The position numbers were made by a program, and so were the translations under genes. A DNA stretch of 64,000 bases from contig NC_065554.1 in assembly GCF_022605725.1 (NCBI RefSeq), forward strand, positions 21,843,100 through 21,907,099, in the 5' to 3' direction. This document shows positions 42,020-54,930 of the stretch, piece after piece (position 1 is the stretch's first letter; each line of letters starts with the position of its first letter). This DNA is from Anthonomus grandis grandis (taxonomy: Eukaryota; Arthropoda; Insecta; Coleoptera; Curculionidae). The notes under the pieces were generated by a model. That model saw nothing but the letters and a program-made list of their open reading frames with translations, had not been told where the DNA came from and searched no databases.

Positions 42020-42880
42020 CTTCCTCAAAACCGTCAAGTACCTTCTCGTACAAATCCATAACTGCCAACCTAGTTGAATACAACTTCTTAAATCCATGCA
42101 GTCACTCCTAAAACAATGAATTATGAGCTGAGGGAAGCAACTCACAAAATGTATTATCCTGTCTCAAAAAACAAAGCGTGTCCCTCACATCTTTGAGAGA
42201 ATCATGAAATGATTTTAATGCTGCTGAGGGTTTGACAGTACTAACTGACTTACATCTAGGAGAAAACCGCAGTTTATTTGTTCGAGCTCTATATCAAGAG
42301 ATTAACAAATTTTGACGTAATGATTGGCGAGGCACTAGAAATTTAATTTTGTGTAATAGCTCAGGACAGTCAAGTTGATTGTTCAGTAACTTGTGAGAAA
42401 TCTCTTCTTTAAAATAAAATGGATGGTATATTGTACAGTTTAAATAAGTCTTCCTCTGGATATCCTTGAGGAGGATAAGCCATGTGTTTTAAAGTAGAGC
42501 AGCTTCAAAAACCTCCTCTAAACCCTCTCAAGACCATCAATGTGGGTGACCAGACTATCAAGTCATTCTCCAGCCTAGATCTAATAAAGGAAAAGAAAAG
42601 ACATTTAAGAGTGGTTACATTATTAAATTCACGGATCAGCCTGGAGAAAAAGCCAAATGTCTTAACTGACTCGGATATTAAAGATTCTTAGTGCTTAGTG
42701 AAGGATGAAAAAAAACCTGTAATCGTTCTGATAGCTATGAACTCAACAATAATATATAAGACTTTAAGAAATTCCAAATAGTTAAGGTTTATACAACATA
42801 ACCTGTATAGATAATATCCAGTTGTGATAAGTTATCTCCAGATTTTCAGCCATAGTCTGTGTGGTAATTACTAGTCTAAG
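42020..42880. other. no feature recognised
   Basis: Short open frame at 42482-42691 has no known motif. Confidence 0.35.
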
Positions 42881-42889
42881 TAGTTGTGG

Positions 42890-43100
42890 AGCGACCTTTT
42901 AGGAAGCCTTGTTGCGAAAAAGATGTTTTTTACTTACTTGATGGCAAATTCTATTCTGTACTAGTGTTTCAAGGCATTTTAGGAAGTTGTTAATAAAAGT
43001 TATAGATCTGTAAATACTAATATTTGCCTTTTTTTGTGAATGGGGCTTATTTTTATGCGCTTCCAAGTAGTAGGTAAGGCAAAGATTAAAGAGATATGTA
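42890..43100 (-). pseudogene. LINE RT entry fragment
   Basis: The minus frame SIYRSITFINNFLKCLETLV follows a degenerate 'IHKKGD' block (PHSQKKA), as in the first RT motifs of jockey-like LINEs. Very short. Confidence 0.6.
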
Positions 43101-43109
43101 ACAGGCACT

Positions 43110-44430
43110 ACAAGTTAGTAAGCGCAGTGTTTTATTAAGAGAGATGGAATTAAATCTGCTCTTTTTGTTGACTTAAGTGAATCAAGCACCTCTGATTTAA
43201 AGAACGATTTCTTGCCAATAACAGAGAATTAAGTATCTGTGCTGGTGTTAGTGGTTTTGCGATTCAAAGATTTTTAGACAAACTCTAAGAATGCATTCGA
43301 ATTATGTTGTCTGTTATGATAATGTGTGAACTATAATCAGAAACCATAACATTTGGTACTCAATTAATACATGGTTTCTAAATCCTTTGTCCATTAAACT
43401 ATTGAGGTGCAATAAAACGTTTAACTTTCTCATCAAATTGCGAGTGTTTTAGAAATAAAACTTTTAAAAAGAAAGAACATCACATACACATAGACCTTTC
43501 TACCTCCCCATTAAATTGACACATCTTACTTGTCGTTGTTATATTTTTCCGCTCAACTTACGGGATTTAACAAGCCCTCTGGCCGTATATTATCCGAAAA
43601 GAACACGATTCTATCAGGAAATGGCCCATTTAAAACGAAATTACATTTTAAACAATTGTCGAGGTGTCGGCTACGAGATAATCACGTGAATGTCCGCCAG
43701 AGCGAATCAAATTCGCACTGGGTTAAAGTAAACAGTAATTTTCAGTTTTAGTTGTTCGTTATTTTAAAAGGTAAACTTTTACATGCAGTGGTGTATCATA
43801 ACAAGTTGTGAAACTAATTAAATACCTTTAGGGGTTCACTAATCAGAGGTTAAATTTAACTTAGGGTTGCGTTTATGAATCACTTAATGTGAATCGGATA
43901 AAAAAATCTAAAGTTGAGCCACAGTTTGTAGCATTGCTAATTAACCATATATTTGATTGTCCGATATTAGTCAGTTGACGTCTATATCTAACCACACAAA
44001 ATTGGTAATCGCCAGTAAACTGGAGATGGATTGGCAATCGTGCTCGGATGTCGTTACAAACTTCATGATTGTATATTTTGTTTTACTGCTCTTGAATTTT
44101 CATAATGATTAAAAATAGGCCTGTTTTGACTTTATTTTAAATTATCCCTACGCCAGTGTTCAAATTTCCACCCTCCAAAACACAAACATTTTCATCCCGA
44201 TTCGTCAGTTTCAATCAAAGCTGTAATTAGGCAGTGTATCTCGTCACACAACAAACTAACCGATGTTTAACGCCGTTTATATATAGCGTCAGAATCGATT
44301 CTGATATTTTGTTTGCTCGTTAGGACCAATAGTATATTACAATGTCCATGTTCAGTACATTGTGCTCAAAATTAACGAGGGTAAAATTCATAGATTCTCT
44401 CAGAGATATGTGGGGTATGCTTTGTTTTTT
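43110..44430. other. no gene recognised
   Basis: A 73-codon frame at 43530-43751 lies in slightly GC-richer DNA but has no known motif. No TE signature is seen. Part of it could be conserved non-coding sequence. Confidence 0.35.
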
Positions 44431-44442
44431 GAGAGTTTAACA

Positions 44443-45510
44443 TATCATCATCATTATCCAGGTTTTTGCGTCTAAAATTGAAGATAGGCCTCTCAGTTGT
44501 GTCGGTTCTGAGGTTCTTGTAACCAGTTGCCAGGGACTTTTTGAACATAATCTGTCCTTCGTGTATCTCTGAAAGTCAGTCTCAGTAGCAACCTTTCCAT
44601 TCTTTTTTGGGCTAATCTGAGTTAAGTTGCTGTGGCCTGGGTTAAAAAGAATGTTTCGGCACAGTAAGTCATGACTGAAAGCACGCATTGGTCAAAGGTC
44701 TTTTTTTTATGGTAATTTAATATAATGTTCTTGATAATGTCAGACAGAGCCATATGCAGCCCATGCCAAGATAATTCTTCTTTGCAGTTCAGTGGTTTGG
44801 TTATCTCAGGCAATTTGGATGTCATGTCCTACGTATTAATATTTGTGGACTATTTCGTTACCTATTATTAGTTAGTTACCTGTCTATTAGTCATAAGTTG
44901 CGTCTTTCCAAAGTTTATGTTTAAACCACCTTCTTTGCAAACGGCATCTAACTTAATAATCATAGTTCTAATCTCTACCCAGTTGTCTGTTATTAGAACT
45001 ATATCGTCGGCAAATCGCAGGTGGAGGAGCGTTTCATTGTGAATACAGATTCCTTCGTTTTCCCAGTCAGCTTAAACGCATGTGCCAAAACTGCCGTAAA
45101 AAGTTTGGAAAATAACGTGTCTTCGTGTCTAATTCCTCTTTCGACTTTTATGCAATCTTATAATCATAGCATTGCTGTATATGTCTTGAATCAGTTTAGA
45201 GTACCGATATACTCTATCAGCCTTTCCACCAGCGGGTCATTACACTGTCTGTTTCGATCGTATCGAATGCTTTGCGGAAGTCCACCCAGTTAGGACAATG
45301 AGTCGGTTGTCTTCGATGGATGGCCCTTTATATTTAAGGGAAGTGGTCGTTAGTGTCAAAGTTTGTCCTAAAACCCGCCCGTTTCCTAAGTCGGTAAAAG
45401 TTCAATTTTCTTTCTGATCGATTTGCTACTATTCTTGTGAATATCTTGTAGAGGTAGTTTAACAGGCTTATGGGTCGGTAGTTAGATCATCCTTTATTTG
45501 TATTAAAATG
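44443..45510 (-). pseudogene. RTE-type retrotransposon, RT to 3' end
   Basis: In order on the minus strand: LNYLYKIFTRIVANR (45440), VDFRKAFDTIETD (45280), a degraded 'RQGDTLSPKLF' block (LFSKLFTAVLAHAFKLTGK), DDIVLITDNWVE (45010), GGLNINFGKTQLM and DQCVLSVMTYCAETFFLTQA (44650). The 3' end is an ATGATGATGAT run (44443-44455), typical of RTE elements. Many frame changes. Confidence 0.82.
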
Positions 45511-45549
45511 GTTGGCGTATTGTGCCAACTTATAGGTTCCTCCAGGCTA

Positions 45550-47640
45550 ACACACTTTGCCCAAACCTAGTTACTGCTAAAAAGATTCATTCAAATGATC
45601 AATTTATTAATCAGGGAAGTAATCGATCCAAAGTTATGTGGAACGTGATAAAATCGCTAAACACTAATGTTAAAGAAACCGTTCCTAGCCAAATCAATGA
45701 TTGAATCTTCAGTGCTTCATTTGTTATGTTCCTACTAAATTGAAAGAGTTACTACCTTTAGCTCATAATATTCCTTTGGATTATTTGATAGGCAGTCGTA
45801 GACCTGGCTTTTCTTTTACTTAGGTGATCTATGATCAAATTTGTCAAGTGATTGACTTGACTATGGGTCTTTAAATCTAAACACTAGACATATAACAACC
45901 GTAAAAAACTTTTACTTAAAGTAATAGCCTCTATACTACCAAGGTAATTCCCATAGATAAGGTCCACAGTGACTGTAAAAAATTATCGCCAATTCCTATA
46001 TTTGGAAAGATCCTTGAATCTTTGATTAAGACACGGATTGAAAAGTATTTTGAACTCACTCAGCCTTTGAATGTGTTCAGCATGACGTTATGCTACAACA
46101 ATTAAATTACTACAATTTTGACTCCAGTCATCATGATCAGCTATTATCCACTGCAGGATAAAGGCGTCCTTCACATTTTCCTAATCGTTCCAGTTTTGTG
46201 GTCTCTCAATCCAGTTTTTATCGGCTATCGCTCGAATGTCATCGGTCAAAAGACGGACAACCAAAGGAGGGCGACCAATTGAGAGTTTTATGATACATAG
46301 TCTTCAACATATGTTTACCTCTTTTGCTTATTTCTCCTCTGGTTGTCGGGCTCAAGAATATTTAGTGTTGGATATCAGCTTCTCGAAGACCACAATCACT
46401 TTAGTTTATCGACGAATGTATTTCAAATATGGTCGTGAAGACTGATGTTCATCATGGCTCTTTCCATAGTTCTCTGACTTACCCTTAGCCTGTCTCTAGG
46501 CCCATACCTCATGACCTGCAGATTACCTTTTTTTAAAACGTCTCTTTTAAGACTGTTCGGAATTTTGCTTCTAAATGTACAGTCTACCAAAAGCTGCCCA
46601 TCCAAATTTGATCTTTCTCTAACTTTCGGTGTGTGTTTTTTTGCTGAGTTTTTTATGCCGCAAATATACATATTTTTGAACGTTTTCGATTCTTTGTTGA
46701 CTGACTGTAATTTACTCTTCCTTTCTGCTTTAAATGTTAGTAGTATGAAGGCCCACTTTTGCAAATGCGTGATGTAGTTGTTCGAACATTCTCTGACGAT
46801 GAGGCAATGATAACAACGTCATTGAGCTTTTTACCGTCCACCCCAATACCCTTTTCTTCTACTCTTCTAGCGCCAGTGTAAAGCATTTTGGAGAGATAAT
46901 TAATCCTAAGTCATCATTTACTTCGATCTTATGTGACTGACAGAAGTTACAGGAAGTTACAAGTAGCTGGTGTTCTTTGAGGGGTGTAAATTGCAGTTTA
47001 GCACTGAAACATATCGAGTTCCCCAAGGCTTCATTCTAGGGCCTTTTTTTGGTATACGTCAATAATCTGCCTATTTGTCATGCAGGCTATGTGAATATCT
47101 CTATGCGGACGACACAACATTTTTAATTGCTGATGCTGGTGAAGACAATATTTCTCACGTCTATCAAGAGTCGTATGCTAACTTGAAAGACTGGGCTGAG
47201 ATGTTTGAATGAAACCAAACCAAGCATATTGTATTTTCTTCGAGATCTTGGTTTTTCCAGCATCTCTCGAATGTAACTGTAAATTTTCTTGGCACCACTT
47301 CTGATGGGAGGTTTGACCTGACTGAGTCACGTTAATTTTCATCCAAATTGTCAAGATGCATATTCCTTATCGGTAATATGGAGGGTTGCTTATTTCAGCT
47401 ATTTTCATTTTATTAAAATGTCTTACCAGTTGGAAATACTCGGTGCACATGTCTAAAATATTGGCATTGAAAAGAAAATCTGTAAGAATGCTTGCCTGTT
47501 TGGGCTACAGAGAGTGTTGTAAATTCCACTATAAGGAGTTAAAAATTCTCAATGCGGTTTCTCACTACGAAGTCAAATTTTGTACTCATTTAAGGAATGA
47601 AAGCTAAGAAAATAGCTTCACAGTCCGGCAACGCTGTAGT
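45550..47640 (+). pseudogene. jockey-like LINE, split by an RTE fragment
   Basis: TAKKIHSNDQFINQGSNRSK with MWNVIKSLN (pre-RT, 45570-45670), IFGKILESLIKTRIEKYFEL (RT entry, 45990-46060), then after the RTE insertion YRVPQGFILGPFF (47010), LYADDTTFLIADAGED (47095, YADD intact) and a thumb region to about 47600. Multiple stops. Confidence 0.75.
46120..46890 (-). pseudogene. second RTE fragment, inside the LINE
   Basis: Minus frames: EEKGIGVDGKKLND (46850), RLRVSQRTMERAMMNISLHD (46450) and IRAIADKNWIERPQNWND (46220), ending near ATGATGACTGG (46125), which resembles the RTE 3' tail. The RT palm is scrambled. Confidence 0.7.
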
Positions 47641-47649
47641 AATGAGTTG

Positions 47650-48740
47650 ATTCTCCTGCATAGGTTGTATGTCAAATGTCAATAATGTGACAGTTATGTA
47701 TAAACGTCAACGTTCCTAAATTAAAGGAGGCAGTTTGGTATACAACTTCCTAAACATAATCTTCCTAAACATACCAAAAAAATCTAAAAATCGTTGGATC
47801 TTAAATTGCCCCATCACCTAAAATTAGAATAAAAATTGCGTCTAATCGGAGTTCTCACAGCTTAAATGATAAAGAAAAAGAAGAAAAACATCCGAACCGA
47901 AGGATAAAAAATTAATATCTTATGCCTACTGGCAGGCTTATAATCCGTCTGAGGCTAAATGCCTTTACTCTGTGACCAATGAGCAATTTTCCATGGTATT
48001 TAATATTCGTAGCATGAACAGAGAGATACCTGGGAGCTATATAAAGTAAAATATATACGTATTTATGTAGCAAGAAGTTTAGTAAATAAATAAATTCCTT
48101 TGACTTTTTAGGCATAAGATTTAATAGGATTTAGTGTAGACTAGTATAAGTAGGGTCTTGAGTAAAGCGCTATAGAATGGAAAAATAAAACAATAGTTAT
48201 TAAAAGACGTCGAATAGGACACGTAATATGAATTTTGTCCATAACGGCTTTTTCAACTTTTAACAGAGGGAAAAACATAACCTAACTTTAAAAGAGGCTT
48301 CAGGCTTCCTCTATATTATTTAAACTTACCAAAGTAACTTATTCTTAAGGAGTAAATAATGGAGTACACACCAACACAACCAAATATTAATTTAGGTGAA
48401 ACACATTGAGAAATAGATATTAAACTTTGAATATGAAATTTATACTTTTAATTACTCTATGGTGAAACGAGATGAAAGTTAAGAAAGCTCCACAAATGCC
48501 AATACAACACTGATGACTGAATCGTATCGTCAATCGTCAACTGAATGTCGCGCCCTCTGAATGTCGAGGAGTATTACTAACCGGAAGTAAAAATGGGCTT
48601 AAGACGTCCTAATGGCGACAAATTTGAAATTTGATTATGGAGCCAAATTTGAATTTCGCTCTACTATACGGTGCTTATTACAATTAGTGGGAAATATGTG
48701 GTTCTTTCGGAAAATGCGGTAGGCAGATTGAAAAAGTGCT
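47650..48740. other. no feature recognised
   Basis: No supported gene or element. Confidence 0.35.
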
Positions 48741-48848
48741 AAATCGGGACTTTTTTATCTCCATATGGAAAAAGTCTTGCGTTTATCACTTTTTTTATTT
48801 GCGTACTATAATTTCTGAAAGACCCATAGATTTGCCCATTGCCCACGA
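48740..48848 (-). repeat. dispersed repeat, copy B
   Basis: Inverted counterpart of 24752-24850, sharing the GTGATAAACGCA and CTTTCAGAAATTATAGTA blocks. Ends where the next inverted-repeat element begins. Confidence 0.65.
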
Positions 48849-48854
48849 GATTCA

Positions 48855-49654
48855 TGAGCCGTTCAGCGGAAAAGTGGTCTAACTCCCTTAAAGTAGAAAT
48901 TTAGAAAATTGATATTTTGCATATGGATGAATTAAAAAATCACAGTAACATATTCTTTACTTTTTTGTACTAAAATTTCATATGGTACACATTTTAACTG
49001 ATTGCGCCCAATAATTACATTTTTGCGGCCCAACGTCATTCTTCCAGTAAGTTTTTTTCAAAAACATAGCGGAAAAGTGGTATAACATGGAGAGTTATAT
49101 CACTTTTCCTCGAAAAAGTTAACCAAATTTCACAAAACTGATGAACCAAAGAAAAATAATAGCTGTAGTATGTTTACTATGATATCTATTACTGATAAAA
49201 GTGTTCAAAAAATATAGAGCTTGAAGAGCAAAACATTACTACTACTTATCTTATATACTAAACTTATAGTAAGGAGAGTAAGAACAAGTTATTAAACAAA
49301 TTAATCTTCATTAGAATCGGATAATGGACCACTGTCAACAGCATCTTCTTTTGTCAGTAAGTCCAGCAAGAACTGATGCTGAATCGGGGGAATCCACTGA
49401 AGAAGTTCTATCATATCTTTTTTCTTAGCTACAGTAACTGATCTACACACTACGTACCATAACACCACTATTCCAGCGAACGAATCCATTATGTTGGGAG
49501 GAATAACGTTAGGAAGCTCTTATCTTAGCTAAGTTAAAATTTTGACTTATACCAGTTTTCGACTAAATATATTAGACCAGTAGAAACATAATTAATGGTA
49601 TAACTCAAAAATTAAAAAATACTGACATATACCACTTTTCCTCTGAGCGGCTCA
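48855..49654. mobile_element. 800-bp unclassified inverted-repeat element
   Basis: Ends TGAGCCG(T/C)TCAG, then (C/A)GGAAAAGTGGT, inverted (48855-48878; 49631-49654). A palindrome built from the same GGAAAAGTGGTATAAC motif lies inside (49069-49109). The target duplication is not clear. A 62-codon minus frame lies inside (49489-49301). Confidence 0.68.
49301..49489 (-). CDS. small open frame within the 800-bp element
   Basis: Starts with ATG 49489 (MDSFAGIVVLWYVVCRSV), then KKKDMIELLQWIPPIQHQFL and an acidic end (SGPLSDSNED). I do not recognise the family. The 'L..IPP.H..FL..L' run and acidic end look like the N- or C-terminal part of some transposon-coded protein. May be a remnant. Confidence 0.3.
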   Translation of the reverse strand: MDSFAGIVVLWYVVCRSVTVAKKKDMIELLQWIPPIQHQFLLDLLTKEDAVDSGPLSDSNED

Positions 49655-49679
49655 CATAGGTTTGGATTTTAAACAAAAA

Positions 49680-52130
49680 AAAATCACAAGTTATATAATC
49701 AAAATTAACAGTTTTACACGCTTCTTAAAGCGTTAAATAAAATATCAAAATTCTTGCCAATTCCAAACGAACTTACTACAACTTAATTTAATTAAAAAGT
49801 ATGTTGTATGAAGAAAGAACAAAGTTGGTAAAGTAGATTTATTATCCAGGTGGTTACAAGAGGAATAACAACTCAATTCATCAGTAATGTTCCTTAGTAA
49901 ATATTATTAATTTAACCCACTATCAATAAATTAGCAACATAAGAAGAAAAGTAAAAATAAAAATCAGTAGAAAGAGTAGCTTGCGAAATAGAATTTTTAT
50001 ACGGTAGGGATGTTTTAAAAATTTCATAGACTCCAAATTTGTATCCAAAATTGTTCATGCATTGAAGCTGCTCTTCTCTCAGGTTTGGCCTGAGCTTTAG
50101 AGTAAGTTTTGACATTGAGGTTGTCAAAAAGTTATCCAGAAATAAGATGACTTCTGCTATGTATTGAGCTTCACCTTGGTAATTTATTTTGTTCTCTGAT
50201 ATCTAGAAGTAGAAAGCATATTACTATTAATTTTTAAAATCAATTAAGACAAGTCTGGACAATGTGGCAAAATCTTACCTCGTTTTTTCACATTTTCCAG
50301 AGATCCTATACAGTTTTACTTATTTTTTATATATCTTTGAAGGTATTTAATGATAATCCGTCAGCTTGGTGAACATTTTATTGTCTGCTGCTAAATCTAA
50401 TGCATAAAGAGCTTCTATTGTCATTTCTCCTCAAAAATATTTCTCATTCCTCTAAACTGAATGAGGCACATCATATAAAATTCACTGCTTTTTTAGTCCG
50501 CACGCCGGAATAAAAAAAAAGAAACCACAGAACATGAACTAAACTAAACCCCTGGAAAAATTTTGTGCGAAATATGAGAACAAATCAATATTGTAAAGAT
50601 TTTTCGCAAAATTCGATTAATGAAAGTTTGTTTTTCAGGAGAAGTAAAAAGAAAGCGTGTGCAAAATTTTAGAAGCTAGGAAAGGTGTTCGTATTTTATA
50701 TGACATAATGGACATATCGAGAGATATAGATATATGAGACATGTTGAGAAGTAAAAATTTTTCGGTTTTCTCTCGATCCCTGAGCTTTTAAGGGCTTGGT
50801 ATGGTCAAAGAGAATTGTGTTTCTGACAGGTAACGCGACAATTGACACATATAAGCCTCTGAACTTCCAACGTTGCCGCTGGTACTTCGGACTGTTTTAT
50901 TTTTTTTAAGTCAATAACTTCGGGCACATAGTTGGGAAGTAATACATTCCGAGGGATATGCCACAAAATATTAACAGATTTTGATTTAGATATAATTTAT
51001 ATAAATAACTTTCTTTAGTTTCCAAACTTTTGGCCAAGAAAATATTAATTTTATTTCATTTTCTTTTTATAATACGTTTAATTTTAAATTAATATGTTAA
51101 GTTAGGTAATATATTATATATACTTTATCAGAATATGAGTAATTTTATTATAGTTCCAGGTTTCTTAAAAAAAAATACAAATTAAAAAAGTTTTGTAGTT
51201 ATTGTGTTACATATGTAGATAACATACGTATATCTACGTATTACATTTTTTTTAGCAGATGGCCTACTCGAGTTATTCTAAAGAATTGTGCTGCACATTA
51301 TTTTATACATACGATTTCGAGAAAACTTGATTTTTGGTGACTTTGGCACCCTCTAACTTTTTGATTTCAGTTTTGTGTTTCTAAAAGAAATTGTAGAAAA
51401 TAAAAATCTTTTCATTTTATGGTCAATAAATTTTTTTGTCAGACTTACGGTTTAGCCAGAAAAATGTTTCGAAAAACTTTTAGAGTTTCCCAAAAAAAAG
51501 ACGGGAGTAGATTCTTAATTTTTTGAATTTAAGTTTTTTTTATGAACCACTATCGACCCTCAAAAATTCAGAGATTAAGGTATTTTTTTACAAGAAAAGT
51601 TACAGATTGACTGTACTAATATTATGAGGTGCAAAAAATACGAATTACTGAGGCCGATATTTGAAGGAAAGATATTTATTGGAAGCCGTCAGAACTCCTG
51701 ATCGAAAGATATAGAAGGTGATTCAAGTGTTCTTCGGCTGCGATTTTTATAGCTACACAACTGGACATATGGATCGCTAGTTTATATTCGAAAATAAGTG
51801 ACTTTGTTTCTTTAAAATAATTTTTTAATTTTTTTATGTCTTGTATCTTATTTGTTTATGTATGACGTAAAACCGTATACCGCTAAAATACTTGTATATT
51901 CTTTTATAATTTTTTTGTTTATATTATTATCTAAGTATATGTTTTCATATTTATTTTTCTCTATATATTCAAAACAAATTGAAACAAAATTATTCTCATT
52001 CATCGTCGGACATCTATATAAACATTTAAGTAAAAATTTATCAAAAGTTCAACACATTTTATATTTGATCATCCAATAAAGGCACTTCTTTTGCAGACAC
52101 AGAAATTAATTTATAAGGATTCGCAACTTA
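49680..52130. other. no feature recognised
   Basis: Low GC. The frames at 49912-50127 (-) and 51852-52079 (+) have no known motif and a composition biased to Phe/Ile/Tyr, as expected from AT-rich non-coding DNA. Confidence 0.35.
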
Positions 52131-52139
52131 ATTTAAAAA

Positions 52140-52540
52140 TAAAGCTCAACAAAATGTTTAAAAAAGCGACTCACTTAGACCTAATAAATAAAGAAAAGTA
52201 AGCACTAGAAAAATTCTTCTAGGCCTTAATCTCAAAATTATATAAAAACTACAAAACATGGAACTTATTCACTTCACTACAAGTGGATACAACGGCCTCC
52301 TATATCACCGACTTAATCAAAACAAAGTCTAAAAGGCTGGCTTGCTTTAAAAATGCTCCAAACATTAAGCTCGTAATTTCTGATCGAATAAACACAAAAA
52401 TAGAAACAATAACGCCAAGAATAAATAGCGACAATGCAACTCAATTATAGTATATAGTGTATACGTTAGGTTTCGAGTCTATGAGCAAAAAACAAAAACG
52501 GATAATTGATGAAATCCTAGTAGAATAGCCTTGCACTCCA
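52140..52540 (+). pseudogene. decayed open frame of unknown origin
   Basis: One plus frame, broken by two stops early on, gives a plausible protein-like run: KLYKNYKTWNLFTSLQVDTT, ASYITDLIKTKSKRLACFKN, INTKIETITPRINSDNATQL, and after a shift FESMSKKQKRIIDEILVE. No family recognised. Could be an old transposon protein. Confidence 0.3.
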
Positions 52541-52689
52541 CAAAATTAAAGGAGACCACTGATACAGGTGATGGAAACCTGATTTATTGGTCGATTAAGA
52601 TGGTAAGATTTATTTGGTAAATAGTGGCAAAATATAGACGTGTACGAGGTATATTTCATATATCGATGCGTTCTTTCCCCATTAATTTA

Positions 52690-53500
52690 ACCTTTATTCG
52701 CGGTTACTTTTCAAGAAGCACTCGAGGACACAGGGATTGGGATTAGAGTCAATGGTTCGTGGGTCAATAATATTCGGTATGTTGATGACGCAGTTCTCAT
52801 TGCGGATAGCATGGATAAATTATCACAACTCCTTAGCGTAGTGAGCCAACATAGTAAAGCCATGGGTTTAAATAAACAAACAAGAAGACTAAGTTCATGA
52901 TAGTAACCAGCTTAGAACATTAAAAGGCCTTTCAATGTTCTAAGGTAACCAGGGATGAAAACGCTTTTACTAACTCTGATCTAACTTTTTTAAGAAACAT
53001 CGTTGTGGAATGTTTAAGATATTTTGCATCTAAAAACTGGGCATTAGATTAAGCTATAAAATTTGGTGTAGAACAGAATCGCGTAGAAAAAGAAATTAGG
53101 AGCTAGGAAAGATTTAAAATGTAAAAAGTGTATCGCAGAATTCCCATGATTCCATGGACGGCCAAAGAAAGAAACGAAAAAATTTTAAGAATGATAAAAG
53201 AAGGTCGCTAACTCATTGACATTATTAAAAAGAGCTTACTTAGGTCATTTTACCCGCAATGAAAAAAACAAACTCGTACAATTAATTATCGAAGGAAAGA
53301 TCGAAGGTAAACGAGATAGGTTTACATAACATCCAGACACTCATACAGATGTCTAGAGGCAGAGTAGCTATGGAGAATGTGGTCTCTAACATCCATTAAT
53401 AGATCTTAGATCAAGAAAAAGATTTTTACGACACGTGACACAAAATATGGACGCAAAAATGATTAAATTTGGCATATGTCAGAGATATCAGCCGATATCT
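52690..53500 (+). pseudogene. LINE RT palm and C-terminal fragment
   Basis: EALEDTGIGIRVNGSWVNNI then RYVDDAVLIADSMDKLSQLL (YVDD-type catalytic box), NRVEKEIRS-like text, and VYRRIPMIPWTAKERNEKIL-like region with LLRSFYPQ and IEGKIEGK in changing frames. The 'R...IPWTA...NE..L' run is common at the C-terminus of insect LINE ORF2 proteins. Truncated and broken. Confidence 0.65.
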
Positions 53501-54394
53501 CTGTCATAGTTTCACCAATGTTGCTGCTTCTATCTCGGACAGCAGCTAATTTCATTTGAAATTGCCTTTAACTGCTCTTGTAAGTTGTAGTGAGATAATT
53601 TTCATAATGGTTTTGACAACTTTTAATACCACAAAGGCATTTTCTATTGGTTTATTCACATAATACTATATAATTGTGTTCTGTGATAATACCTATGACT
53701 CGCAACCAATCCAGTTGACGTTATGTAACAAGTAAATAAACACAAATGAAGTTTTATGTTTGCAATTATGTAAATAAATATATCAGCTACCCCCTGTATA
53801 GAGACACAATACATAAAGATTTAAATATGCTAATGAGCGAAGACCGTAGTCATATCAGATAATCGTCAAAACGGCTTAATAACCGAAATGAAATCAACCG
53901 GATCCAAAATGGTAGCTTCTAATAAATTAATATCCCGCTGATGACCTATCACTCTCTTTATCACTTGATCTCCTACTCTGACGAACTCTGACGTAGTTAC
54001 CAACAGTGGCGTAGTACTATAGTTAATTTTTTTTCCAAATTTATAACCCTCCCAGGCCTCCTTATGTAAGTCCGTCAAGTTTAACAAATACATAATTCAT
54101 AAGCTTCCCCCCATAGCGAATGCCAGAAACTACTAATGCCGAAAGACTTCTAAGTCTAAGCAAACAGATAGAACCAGTTGCGAAGTTCGTTCGGGTATCA
54201 ATTGATCGCCGTAACTTGGCGGCATCGTTTACAATAGTTTCTGAATCCGTATTACCTATTCATTGCAATTTGGGGCTTCTGGATTATAATTGGCCGATTG
54301 TTTGTATTTCGGATTGTCCGAATTGTCGACAGTCAGTGCCGGCGGCAGTCTGTTCAGGTTTTCGTATTGGTTTTATTAATTAAAAAAAAAAAAC
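53500..54394. other. no gene recognised
   Basis: Two short open frames (53866-54093 on minus, 54120-54383 on plus) have no known domain. The DNA near 54150-54360 is less AT-rich than its surroundings. Confidence 0.35.
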
Positions 54395-54880
54395 GGCGCT
54401 GTCATATTTATAATTGCGGCCATTATGTTTCAGAACTGTGTATTATTAAGTGATTTTATTCACATTGGTATTCCGGTATAATTTTGAGCCTAAAGGGTTA
54501 ATAATATTATTTAAGCGAAACTACTCTTATCGTGGAAACACGCTGTCTCTTTTCGGTAATTTTATTAAAGGAATTTGTAGATGTTATAGAGAAAATTTTT
54601 GTCTGAACCAGTGAGGTCAAAATGCCCTGGTGACATCCTGGTATGGCAGCGTACACTATAGGAAATTTCCGCAAATACAGGGATATCTGACGTCACACTC
54701 AACGTTTATCGTCAGTGGTTCGGTATTAAATGGTTCAGAATTACTAATCTTCCGCCGGTTATAATTAAGGACCTAAAAGTTAATAATTTATTTAACAACC
54801 CTTTTGTTCATTGTGGTAACGACGAGCGGTTAACAACTTTGACAAGAACATCTGATGTCACACTTAATAAATAGATTTGT
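54395..54880 (+). repeat. diverged tandem duplication
   Basis: Two copies (about 54395-54700 and 54705-54880) share in order TTCAGAA, a TATAATT..CCTAAA..GTTAATAAT block (54477 and 54759) and ATCTGA(C/T)GTCACACT (54687 and 54852). The first copy has about 110 bp of extra sequence. Confidence 0.55.
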
Positions 54881-54930
54881 AAATTACGAGACAGATTTAC
54901 CACTAACTCTTTATTTTACTCTCGAGACAT

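Noticed and set aside
46423..46764. 113-codon minus frame taken as a gene
   Set aside because: Only its last part is meaningful and that part is an RTE retrotransposon tail.
53866..54383. pair of divergent 75- and 87-codon frames
   Set aside because: No domain, no splice or promoter support, and they may be chance frames in less AT-rich DNA.
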